24,531 bases of DNA from NCBI GenBank assembly GCA_051453625.1, contig JBOZIK010000001.1, positions 168,114,606 to 168,139,136 of the forward strand, given 5' to 3'. The notes under the pieces were generated by a model. That model saw nothing but the letters and a program-made list of their open reading frames with translations. It was not told the DNA's origin and did not search any database. The DNA comes from Welwitschia mirabilis. Its lineage: Eukaryota > Gnetophyta > Gnetopsida > Welwitschiales. The position numbers and the translations under genes were made by a program. Below are positions 8,690-16,989 of this stretch, piece after piece (position 1 is the first letter of the stretch; each line of letters begins with the position of its first letter).

Positions 8690-9032
8690 CTCAAAAAAAT
8701 GCAAAGCTTATTAATTTTATCAGATGTGCAACCAATCAATGCTCTACTAGTAGAAATGGATTTTTCATGGGAAAATCGTGATTTTTTCCTTCAATTTTTC
8801 TCGTTGATTACTGGTCTGTTGCGCGGAAAATGGTTTTTTTCCTTGCTAGAAAATGGTTTTAATGGTACTTGTGTGAGACATTTTGAAAAAGTCAGCAATA
8901 TGTCAGCAAAAGTCAGAAATGTCGCCAACCTTTTCAAAATGTCAGCCGAAATTGTTAGTCAACTTCAAGACATTTTCAATTGAAAAAAGGGCAACAACAT
9001 GTCGCGACATTTTGAATGGACCACCAAGGCAA
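8690..9032 (+). repeat. Redundant contig: second version of the TIR transposon body
   Basis: This isolated contig matches 9179-9502, from CTCAAAAAAATGCAAAGC up to GACATTTT, with scattered substitutions. It then ends in GGACCACCAAGGC, like the copia sequence at about 9535-9545, without the ~30 bases that carry the transposon end in the other copy. It is best read as another allele, or the same nested arrangement from another genomic copy, placed beside its homologue. Confidence 0.65.
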
Positions 9033-9518
9033 NNNNNNNNNNNNNNNNNNNNNNNNNNNNNNNNNNNNNNNNNNNNNNNNNNNNNNNNNNNNNNNNNNNN
9101 NNNNNNNNNNNNNNNNNNNNNNNNNNNNNNNNCATTGTGTCGGCAATATGTCGGAGCAAAATGTCGGCAATTGTTTTTCTCAAAAAAATGCAAAGCTTAT
9201 TAATTTTATCAGATCCGCAACCAATCAATGCTCTACTAATAGAAATGGATTTTTCATGGGAAAATCATGATTTTTTCCTTCAATTTTTCTCATTGTTTAC
9301 TGGTCTGTTGGTGGAAAATGGTTTTTTCCTTGCTAGAAAATGATTTTAATGGTACTTGTGTGAGACATTTTGACAAAGTCAGCAATATGTTGGCAAAAAG
9401 TCAGAAATGTCGCCAACCTTTTCAAAATGTCGGCCGAAATTGTTGGCCAACTTCAAGACATTTTCAAATTGAAAAAAGGGCAACAAAATGTCGTGACATT
9501 TTACTCTATGGTCCAATC

Positions 9519-9813
9519 TTTGATGATCTTGTTCACCACCAAGGCAAAATATGTGGCATTGGTAGAAGCTTATAACGAGATGCTTTGGCTTAGTAGATTT
9601 TTAAGTTCGCAAGAAGTAAGAAAATAATATTTTGTGCTCTGCAATAGTTATAAGTGCAATCTTTCTAAATAAAATCATACTTAATATGAAAGGACCAAGC
9701 ATATACATGCGAAATTTCATTTTCTGAAAGACATAATAAAAAATAAGTGGATGTTCAAAATATTCATACTAAAAGGAAATTTTGCTAACGTATTAACAAA
9801 GGTGGTAAAATAG
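9519..9813 (+). pseudogene. Copia RNase H, C-terminal part (element 1)
   Basis: The copia frame resumes after the TIR transposon with TTKAKYVALVEA at about 9535 (family: STTEAEYxAxxEA) and MLWLSRFL. Then follow a shifted CDNS-like segment at about 9640, ERTKHI (9688-9705), KFHFL at about 9713 and NFANVLTKVVK with a stop ending at 9813, which is the normal pol end (family: NPADxLTKxV). The Glu of TEAEY is Lys. The order shows that the transposon entered one continuous pol gene. Confidence 0.88.
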
Positions 9814-9928
9814 AGAAGCATGTCTCCTATAGAGAGTAGCTCGGAATAACTTCAACGTGAACACACATCTAAATAGTGCATCTCATTGTTCCTTGAAGGC
9901 ATCCAGATTTGTTGTCAACATGAAGAGT

Positions 9929-10180
9929 TGTTAGTGTTATGTAGTTATGAAACAAGAATGCACTAAAGAAAATAGAACAGCAAGCGAAAGAAAGAACACA
10001 CAAGGATTCACATGAAAACCCCATGGGAAAAATCACAAGAAGATAGTGTAGAGCTTTTATTTTTCTTCAAAAAGCAAAATCAGAAATAAAAGTTAAAAAT
10101 AAACCATGTAAAAATACCTAAAGTAAGAACCAAAGAGTGTGGAATAGAACAAAGCAGAGCAACGCTGCTAGGGTTTCACT
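9929..10180 (+). repeat. Probable 3' LTR start of copia element 1
   Basis: About 115 bases after the pol stop, TGTTAG at 9929 follows a short purine stretch (GAAGAG). This is where a copia 3' LTR should begin. Inside lies ACACACAAGGATTCACATG followed by an AAAACCCCATGGGAAAAATC-like segment, which resembles a common plant copia LTR motif, and CTAGGGTTTC at 10168. The right end of the LTR was not found and may lie beyond 10180. There is no second LTR in the window for comparison. Confidence 0.5.
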
Positions 10181-10839
10181 TCGGAGTGCGCGACAGCAAG
10201 CGAAGGGGCATTTTTCGCCCGGATTTGGCACACAGGTGCTTTTTCGAAGGGTTTCAACAGGCAGTTTCAGCTAGGGTTTGTCTTTGTTCAGTAGGAGGCA
10301 TTCCAGTGCAAATTTACCGCATCTTCAATAAGCTCCTTGGTAGTGTTATTCCCATGGAAACCTGGAAGGCCATAGCACTAACGCTTAGACCTCATATCAG
10401 TTTTCCTACCCCTGAGGGAAGGTTTTTCAATCGATGCCTCAGGAACCCCGAAAACCTGAAAGGGCCAGCTGCAGTGAATCTGAGGTGTCCAAGATAGTGG
10501 AAGCAAGATACTACTCTTCAACAGCAATGGAATCTTAAGGTATCAAATCTTATGCGAACTCAGTGGGGGGACGCAANNNNNNNNNNNNNNNNNNNNNNNN
10601 NNNNNNNNNNNNNNNNNNNNNNNNNNNNNNNNNNNNNNNNNNNNNNNNNNNNNNNNNNNNNNNNNNNNNNNNNNNNCAGTGGGGGGAAGCAAGCCTCAAA
10701 GCTTCTCTAACTTGGACTTTGGCTTCAAGCGTGAAGAAGACATCATCTATGCAAAGATGCTACATATCTATTCTAGGCACTTAGAGGCCTGTTTCAGAAA
10801 CAGCCTCATCAGCACATTCCAATCTTCAAGAGAACTCTC
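10181..10839. other. LTR remainder or LINE 5' region, with 100-N gap
   Basis: A 103-codon open frame at 10186-10497 matches no family known to me and may lie in the rest of the LTR or in the LINE leader. The gap at 10577-10676 is flanked by the same 16 bases with one difference (10561-10576 and 10677-10692), again consistent with overlapping contig ends. 10693-10839 probably leads into LINE ORF1, but no motif supports a start. Confidence 0.45.
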
Positions 10840-10859
10840 GTTCATTGAAACAGTGTGAC

Positions 10860-11715
10860 TATAATGCGACCAGAAATTTCCTCCAAGCTGTAATAAGGTA
10901 ATTCCTCTTAGAGATGGGCTATTACCTTTTGTTTTTGACAATTAAGAAGAAATGAACAAGGTTTTAGCAAAAAGGCCTTATTTCTTTGGCCATATGGGTT
11001 TAGCCCTAACCAAATGGTCCCATTTTATTCTTGATAAACCCATTATTTTTCAAAAAGATCTCAATGTGGATTCGTATTTCAAACCCACATTCGAAAATAT
11101 GGCATCCAATTTTTTTTCAGGCAACTAGGTGATATGTTGGGAGAGTTTGTTAAGCTTAACAGAAACACTGATCTAATGGCAAAAATGGCGACTGCTAAAA
11201 TATACGTGTACATGTAACTAGATAGCTTCAAAGCAAATAAAAAATATTCTGGATACAATGTTCAAAGTGCAGTGAAAATCAGCATACAATGGAGAAATGC
11301 AAGAAGGATAAGAAAGTGACAAAGAATGACTAGGAAAAAGTGAACAAAAAAGATCGCAAAAAGAAACCAGCTTCAGCCCCAAATAATGATCCAATCACTC
11401 GAGCAAATAAATTTAATATTTTCTCTGAAGAAGAACCGAATCAGTCAAAGGAAAAGGAAACAGGAAATGGACAAAAAAAGGGTAAACAAGAAGAGCATTA
11501 GATGAAGCACGTCCACAATGCACCAGCGTGCTTATCAAAACTACAAACCCAACCCTTAGAAGTAGAATTCGGACGAGATCACAAAGAGAATGAAAGTGTA
11601 ATGGAAGAGCGTCTTTCTGACACGCTACCCACAAACAAAAATGTGAAACTTGGAGGGAGGGACAAGAGCATCAGAATGCATACTCGCAAAGGTAAAATTG
11701 AGAAGGAGATGTAGG
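10860..11715 (+). pseudogene. LINE ORF1 (DUF4283-like and zinc knuckle), broken
   Basis: ORF1 proteins of plant L1 elements bind the element RNA. Here EEMNKVLAKRPYFFGHMGLA and TKWSHF (about 10950-11020) fit the DUF4283 pattern, followed after a shift by LGDMLGEFVKLNRNT and AKIYVYM (about 11128-11215). A perfect zinc knuckle C-x2-C-x4-H-x4-C (CSKCSENQHTMEKC) lies at 11259-11300, in a different frame from the preceding part. A charged, lysine-rich tail continues to about 11715, where ORF2 begins. No start codon can be assigned. Stops and shifts show a dead copy, although the zinc knuckle itself is intact. Confidence 0.78.
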
Positions 11716-11992
11716 ATGATATCCAAGATGGTAAACAATCTCAACTCTCCTTTTAATGATAATTCCTAGAATTATAGAGGCCTTAGGCATGGCCACAAAA
11801 TTTTCCATCTTTAGAGTCTATTAAAGACTCTCCAATGTCTATGTGTCTTCTTCAAAAAACAAAGTTGGACTCTATCAAAATTAGTCATTTTTATACAAAG
11901 CTCTCCTTATTTTTTATTTCAGTCCCAAGTACTATCACAAAAAGAGGATTGATGATTCTTCAGAAGCAAGGTAGCATCACCACTGACAATAG

Positions 11993-12065
11993 TGTTGGAA
12001 GTGAAGCCAAATCTCTTGATATTATTTATTCCTTTATAGTGTGACTTTATATATTTTATATAGTC
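11993..12065 (+). repeat. LTR start inserted in the LINE endonuclease
   Basis: TGTTGGAAGTGAAG starts here, inside the LINE endonuclease region. The first 64 bases are identical, position for position, to the reverse complement of 16389-16452, the start of an LTR in opposite orientation with a clear target duplication. The rest lies in the 917-N gap (12066-12982), so neither its length nor its target duplication (expected AATAG, 11988-11992) can be checked. Identity over all comparable bases points to a recent insertion in otherwise decayed DNA. Confidence 0.75.
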
Positions 12066-12982
12066 NNNNNNNNNNNNNNNNNNNNNNNNNNNNNNNNNNN
12101 NNNNNNNNNNNNNNNNNNNNNNNNNNNNNNNNNNNNNNNNNNNNNNNNNNNNNNNNNNNNNNNNNNNNNNNNNNNNNNNNNNNNNNNNNNNNNNNNNNNN
12201 NNNNNNNNNNNNNNNNNNNNNNNNNNNNNNNNNNNNNNNNNNNNNNNNNNNNNNNNNNNNNNNNNNNNNNNNNNNNNNNNNNNNNNNNNNNNNNNNNNNN
12301 NNNNNNNNNNNNNNNNNNNNNNNNNNNNNNNNNNNNNNNNNNNNNNNNNNNNNNNNNNNNNNNNNNNNNNNNNNNNNNNNNNNNNNNNNNNNNNNNNNNN
12401 NNNNNNNNNNNNNNNNNNNNNNNNNNNNNNNNNNNNNNNNNNNNNNNNNNNNNNNNNNNNNNNNNNNNNNNNNNNNNNNNNNNNNNNNNNNNNNNNNNNN
12501 NNNNNNNNNNNNNNNNNNNNNNNNNNNNNNNNNNNNNNNNNNNNNNNNNNNNNNNNNNNNNNNNNNNNNNNNNNNNNNNNNNNNNNNNNNNNNNNNNNNN
12601 NNNNNNNNNNNNNNNNNNNNNNNNNNNNNNNNNNNNNNNNNNNNNNNNNNNNNNNNNNNNNNNNNNNNNNNNNNNNNNNNNNNNNNNNNNNNNNNNNNNN
12701 NNNNNNNNNNNNNNNNNNNNNNNNNNNNNNNNNNNNNNNNNNNNNNNNNNNNNNNNNNNNNNNNNNNNNNNNNNNNNNNNNNNNNNNNNNNNNNNNNNNN
12801 NNNNNNNNNNNNNNNNNNNNNNNNNNNNNNNNNNNNNNNNNNNNNNNNNNNNNNNNNNNNNNNNNNNNNNNNNNNNNNNNNNNNNNNNNNNNNNNNNNNN
12901 NNNNNNNNNNNNNNNNNNNNNNNNNNNNNNNNNNNNNNNNNNNNNNNNNNNNNNNNNNNNNNNNNNNNNNNNNNNNNNNNNN
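12066..12982. other. 917-N assembly gap
   Basis: No sequence. The gap begins inside a young LTR, and LINE endonuclease sequence follows shortly after it. It probably contains the rest of that LTR or LTR element plus about 300 bases of the LINE endonuclease. Confidence 0.7.
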
Positions 12983-13360
12983 TGGACCTCAAGATGCAGA
13001 CCAAAGACAACAATGTCTTCATCAAATTATGCTGGAAGCCCAGGACATTATCATGGGAGACTTTGATCAGATCTTCTGCCCTCATGAGAAACTTGGTAAT
13101 TTCCCTCACCTCTCTACTATTGATCTTTTTATGGATTGTAGTAATAACTATGGTTACAAATATCTTCATTTGCTTAGTGCAATTTATACTTGGAGTAATC
13201 TTAAAGAAGAGGCCAAGCTACTTATGTCTAGAATTGATAGATGCTTGGTCAAAAATTCACATGAGCTTTTTTNNNNNNNNNNNNNNNNNNNNNNNNNNNN
13301 TAATCATAGACCTATAGTCCTAACTACGGACTCTCCTCCGATGAAATCTCCATTCTGATT

Positions 13361-14502
13361 TGAGCACACCTAGCTAAAAGATCCAAGCTTCATTAATTTC
13401 CTCAAGCTTATTTGAAATGCTCTAATGGAAGGAACTTTTACTTATAGGTTGTTTCAAAAGCTTAACATGTTAAGGCATGAGTTTAGTTGGAAGAGATAGT
13501 TAAATGATTCCTTCAGGAATGTTAAAAATCAATTATTAGAAGAGCTTACACTTATTTAGAATCTCAATGAAACCACTAGCTCTGTTACCGGTTATGAAAA
13601 GTACCTCATCTTCCAAATTTACAACATCCCCTCCAAGGAAGAAGTCTATTGGAAATAGAGATCAAGTATTCAATGATTAAAGGAAAGTAACAATAATACG
13701 AAATTCTTTTTCCAGACAGCTAATAGGCACAGACAAAAACAAATAGGACACAGAAGTGCATCTACAATACGCCACAAGGCCAACCTGCAAATTGTAGACT
13801 CTTTCATCGAATACTTCCAGTTCTAGATCCTCTTCATAGAAGAGTCAGTGGACTTAGCAAATGTCTCAGTTGGCCCCCCTATTCCATAAGAGCAATTGTG
13901 TTATTTAAAGCAAAGAGTCATAGAGGATGAAATATTGGAGGAACAATTAATTCATGGAAAAAATCAAGCTCCTAGTCCTAATGGCTTTACAGTATAATTC
14001 TACCAGACCTTCTAGGATATCATCAAATTTGATGTTTGTGCTGTAGTTAAAAAAACTTCAGAAAAGGTACTTTCTACAAACCTTTCAATGATATTCTCAT
14101 CATGCTTATCTCTAAATCAAAAAAAATGTAGAAAGTCCTCATCAGTATAGACCAATCAACTTGTGCAACACTTTCTATAAGATTTCTTCTAAGATTATTG
14201 CTGGTCAGCTTAAAACGCTCCTCTTAGACATGGTTTTGCCTTCTCAATCTGGTTTTATTTCTAGAAGGGTCATTCATGACAAAATCATTTTGGCTAAGAA
14301 ATCATTCATTTGCACCACCAAAAGAATAAACCCGCAAGGTTCCTCAAGCTCGACATAGCCAAAGCTTTCAACACTGTGCAATGGGAAACAGTTGATTACA
14401 TATTACAGAAGTGCAATCTCCCGCACCGCTCAGGAATCTTATTCATTTTTGCATCTCAACGCCGACCTTATCTGTTATGGTTAATAGCAAGCGATATGGT
14501 TA
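13361..14502 (+). pseudogene. LINE ORF2 reverse transcriptase, N-terminal part (piece 1)
   Basis: After a broken linker, readable segments appear in L1 order: a PNGF-like stretch at about 13980, QYRPINLCNTFYKISSKII at about 14142-14200, LPSQSGFISRRVIHDKII at about 14236-14290, and KLDIAKAFNTVQW at about 14347-14385. The last is RT motif A: the first Asp is present, while AFD reads AFN. The piece ends at the 100-N gap. The Asp pair of motif C is not on this contig. Confidence 0.88.
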
Positions 14503-14602
14503 NNNNNNNNNNNNNNNNNNNNNNNNNNNNNNNNNNNNNNNNNNNNNNNNNNNNNNNNNNNNNNNNNNNNNNNNNNNNNNNNNNNNNNNNNNNNNNNNNN
14601 NN

Positions 14603-14715
14603 TTATAGAATAATTTGTTTAATGTATACAAGTTGCATTTAGATTGATTTATTTCAGATTATTTTTTGAGTTTTTAAATGAACCTATTCATCCCTCCTCT
14701 AGGGTTCTCGACCCT
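14603..14715 (+). repeat. Possible LTR-end fragment between two LINE pieces
   Basis: Between the 100-N gap and the start of LINE piece 2 lies AT-rich sequence ending CTATTCATCCCTCCTCTAGG and CTCGACCCTATCA. It resembles the U5 end found in many plant copia LTRs just before the primer-binding site, but no primer-binding site follows and LINE sequence starts at once. Suggestive only. Confidence 0.3.
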
Positions 14716-14726
14716 ATCATTATGTT

Positions 14727-16230
14727 TATGCTGTAGTTTATAAAATATTTATAACAAATACTTTCTTTAAACCTTTCAATGATACTTCATCACAATTATC
14801 CTTAAATCAAAAGATGCAAAAAGTCCTCATTAGTATAGACTAATCAACTTATGCAGTGTTTTCTTTAATATTTGTTCTAAGATTATTATTGGTTGGCTTA
14901 AAACATCCCTCTTAGATATGGTTTTGTCTTCTTAATTTGATTTTATTTCTAAAAGAATCATTCATAACAACATTATTTTGGATAACAAAATCATTCATTT
15001 GTACCACCAAAAGGATAAATCTATAATGTTTTTCAAGTTAGACATAGCTAAATCTTTTGACACTATGTAATAGGAAATAGTTGATTACATATTACAGGAG
15101 CATCAACTTTACGCATCAATCAGGAATCTTATTCATTTTTGCATCTCAATGCCGACCTTCTCTGTTATGGTTAATAGCAAGTGATATGGTTACTTCCAAG
15201 GTAGTAGCGGCCTTCGTCATGTTGTGACCCCATATCTCATTGCATTTTTGTTTTGGTAATGGATCCTTTAGCCGAACTATTCTTTTAGCAAAAAAAACAT
15301 TAGCAACCAAATTAACCCTTTCTTATCCTATTCTCTAGTTTGCGGATAATACTCTCTTGTGTTTAGACTCTAGCCTCACTATGGCTAGGCAAGCTTGTAG
15401 TATTTTGAATGAGTTCCTAAATTTTTCAGGCCTTCCTATCAATTGGCACAAATCAACCTTGTTCTTGATAAATACTCCCCAGAAAAGAAAGTCAAACATT
15501 TTGAAGGTTTTTCAATGTTCCCAAGCAGACTTCCCAGATGCCTATCTTGGTCTTCCTCTTGATTCGGATCAGATTCTTGAAAACATTTAGCCTCCCTTAG
15601 CAAGGAAAATTGCAGCTCAATTGACTAGATGGGATAACAAATTTCTCTCAAGTGCTGCCAAAAGTCTTCTTGTTAAATCATGTTTGGTAAGCATGACTAT
15701 ATATCCTACCAATTGTTTCCCTATTTCCAAAAAAATTTGCTAGCTTGATTAAAAATTTAATCAGAGATTTTATTTGGTTGGGTGGCAAATCTGACAAGAG
15801 GCTCCATCTTATTAACTTTGAGCAAATTGCCATGCCAGAAAAAGTAGGAGGTCTTGTGGTAAGAAAAACTTTAGATATAAGTAAATATATTCTTGCTAAG
15901 TGCTATTGTAGATTTCATTTAGATAATAGTATTCCTTGGATAAAGTTTTTTAAAGAGGATTACAGAGACAAGGAAAGGCATTCCATATTTTAGAGGTAAA
16001 TACCCTGATCCGCAAGAGAAATTTGGCCTCAACTATTTGAACATCAAACCCTTCGCATTCAACATGGCAAAATACACATTTCCAAGATGTACCACAATCT
16101 GTTTGACTACGACAATAGATGGAAGAGATTATGGAAGCTTGATATTCCCGAGAAAATTAAGATGTTTTAGTGGTATGTGTTGAAAGGATGCATTCCTACA
16201 GCGGACAAGCTCGTTATCTTCATGCATTCC
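14727..16230 (+). pseudogene. LINE ORF2 RT, thumb and linker (piece 2)
   Basis: Motif A remains as KLDIAKSFDT at about 15038. Motif C reads QFADN, or stop-FADN, at about 15336 where active LINEs have FADD, so the second Asp is lost. LPINWHKS (about 15435) matches the next conserved block. From about 15600 the translation follows the L1 C-terminal half: KIAAQLTRWDNKFLSSAAKS, IRDFIWLGGKSDKRLHLINF (15745-15815) and PEKVGGLVVRK. WKRLWKLDIPEKIKMF at about 16120-16168 opens the C-terminal zinc region. Several stops separate these parts. The protein would have been a target-primed reverse transcriptase. Confidence 0.88.
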
Positions 16231-16452
16231 TGTTAGAAAAATGCAGCAGAGCAAAAGCAAAATGCAAATATCAACACACCAGATTTACNNNNNNNNNNNN
16301 NNNNNNNNNNNNNNNNNNNNNNNNNNNNNNNNNNNNNNNNNNNNNNNNNNNNNNNNNNNNNNNNNNNNNNNNNNNNNNNNNNNNNNNNAAATATATAAAG
16401 TCACACTATAAAGGAATAAATAATATCAAGAGATTTGGCTTCACTTCCAACA
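16231..16452 (-). mobile_element. Solo LTR or gapped LTR element with 5-bp target duplication
   Basis: The LINE C-terminal frame is interrupted by DNA with LTR ends TGTTAG (plus side, 16231) and CCAACA (16452), read on the minus strand as TGTTGGAAG to CTAACA. ATTCC flanks both sides (16226-16230 and 16453-16457), a perfect 5-bp target duplication. A 100-N gap (16289-16388) hides the middle, so it may be a solo LTR of about 220 bp or a larger element. Its first 64 bases equal those at 11993-12056 in opposite orientation. TGTTGG termini are common in copia LTRs, but no coding part is visible. Confidence 0.85.
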
Positions 16453-16712
16453 ATTCCATGTGTCATGAAGATAACAAGATTCAACATCACTTGTCCATTC
16501 AATGTTCTTTTTGCAAAGGATCTTTAGGAAGCCCTGAACATATCTCCTCCATCTCTTATTAGCTTAGACAACTTGAACTCTCTCAGGAAAAATAACTTCA
16601 TTATCATTGGAGCTTGGCTGTTATGGAAACACAGGTGTAACATTATTTTCCAGCATGAAAAAATCTCTATCAAAGTTAAAATTCAAAATCATTCAATAGA
16701 TTTGAGAATTGG
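16453..16712 (+). pseudogene. LINE ORF2 C-terminal zinc region (piece 2)
   Basis: After the LTR, the LINE frame resumes with IQCSFCKGSLGSPEHISS (about 16498-16551), the C-x2-C then S-x-E-H pattern of the C-terminal zinc-binding domain (zf-RVT type). After a stop comes IIIGAWLLWKHRCNIIF (about 16600-16650), typical of the segment that follows it in plant LINEs. Similarity fades by about 16712. Confidence 0.75.
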
Positions 16713-16989
16713 ATGAGATCCTTAGCTATAAAAGAAGAGCTAGCTCAAAGCATGCAAACAGAACCAAGTTCGAATTGCAAAGAGACGAACAACATAGAGC
16801 ATATGAACCGCGCTAGACGAGAGCATTGGAATCGCATTGTATGGGCGCATTAAAACTGCGCTGAAGCACTTGCGGCAATCTTGACACACCACAAGATATG
16901 GGGAAGGCCTTGAGAATAGAACCAACCAAGCATGAAGTGTTGTTAAACCATAAACTAGCTTAGAATGCCTTCCAAGTTGCAGGATAGGA

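Larger units (their letters stand above)
8118..9510 (+). mobile_element. Non-autonomous TIR transposon, copy 1, inside copia RNase H
   Basis: The copia RNase H frame is interrupted here by DNA whose ends are inverted repeats. The left end reads GAATGAGTAAAATGTC (8118-8133) and the right end, inverted, CATAGAGTAAAATGTC (9495-9510), sharing a 12-base core. GGTCCAAT lies at 8109-8116 and again at 9510-9517, a likely 8-base target duplication. The ends are rich in TGTCGGC/TGTCGCC/TGTCAGC motifs and there is no transposase. The related copy at 18301-18778 lies in the opposite orientation. The apparent 1.39 kb is inflated: gaps at 8263-8689 and 9033-9132 separate overlapping contigs, and joining by similarity gives about 450 bp. 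The family is unknown to me; an 8-bp duplication suggests hAT-like. Confidence 0.8.
5587..10180 (+). mobile_element. Ty1/copia retrotransposon 1, decayed and nested (plus)
   Basis: Recognisable pol domains follow each other in copia order on the plus strand: integrase (5587-6100), integrase-RT linker (6240-6520), reverse transcriptase (6690-7560) and RNase H (7600-8127 and 9519-9813). A likely 3' LTR starts at 9929. Stops and frameshifts occur throughout, so the element cannot make protein. Three foreign pieces split it: a tRNA-derived SINE (6541-6630), a block with an inverted copia RT piece (6906-7345) and a TIR transposon (8118-9510). Gag, protease and 5' LTR are not recognisable upstream. 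The right limit is approximate. Confidence 0.85.
11755..13360 (+). pseudogene. LINE ORF2 endonuclease domain, broken and interrupted
   Basis: The APE-type endonuclease nicks target DNA. The opening motif reads stop-NYRGL at about 11767 (family WNCRGLG; the Trp codon has become TAG). LLQKTKL at about 11844 corresponds to LQETK, with the catalytic Glu changed to Lys. After the LTR insertion and a 917-N gap come IIMGDFDQIF (about 13047-13076), YTWSNL (about 13188), RIDRCLV (about 13230) and, after a 28-N gap, NHRPIV (13302-13319; family SDHRPI, Asp to Asn). The stretch 13029-13358 is open apart from the gap. Order and spacing are normal for plant L1 elements once the insertion is allowed for. 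Confidence 0.82.
10840..14502 (+). mobile_element. Plant L1-type LINE, piece 1
   Basis: LINEs are non-LTR retrotransposons copied at a nicked target. ORF1 remnants (10860-11715) and then ORF2 endonuclease and RT remnants (11755-14502) follow in the usual order on the plus strand. An LTR element enters at 11993 and a 917-N gap follows. The assembly breaks at 14503 inside the RT domain. A second LINE piece, from a more decayed copy, continues after the gap and repeats part of the RT, so two LINE copies are probably involved. Confidence 0.85.
14716..16712 (+). mobile_element. Plant L1-type LINE, piece 2 (RT to C-terminal zinc region)
   Basis: This piece starts in the middle of the RT domain and repeats the segment at about 14025-14502 (14716-15196 here), with many more stops. 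It then continues through the rest of ORF2 to the C-terminal zinc region, interrupted at 16231-16452 by an LTR. It is not simply the continuation of piece 1. I see no clear 3' poly-A tail or target duplication; the end at about 16712 marks where similarity fades. Confidence 0.82.

Noticed and set aside
8145-8781. Long open frames through the 427-N gap in the TIR transposon
   Set aside because: They are open only because N codons contain no stop. The flanking sequence is non-coding transposon DNA.
12041-13066. 341-codon plus-strand open frame
   Set aside because: It consists almost entirely of N; the real plus-strand signal is the LINE endonuclease from 13029.
11919-13169. 416-codon minus-strand open frame
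   Set aside because: Most of it is the 917-N gap. Its right flank is LINE endonuclease read on the wrong strand and its left part covers the start of an LTR.
11993-16452. The two LTR starts as terminal inverted repeats of one 4.5-kb transposon
   Set aside because: The right copy has its own LTR end and a 5-bp duplication at 16226/16453, so it is a self-contained LTR insertion, not the far end of a larger element.
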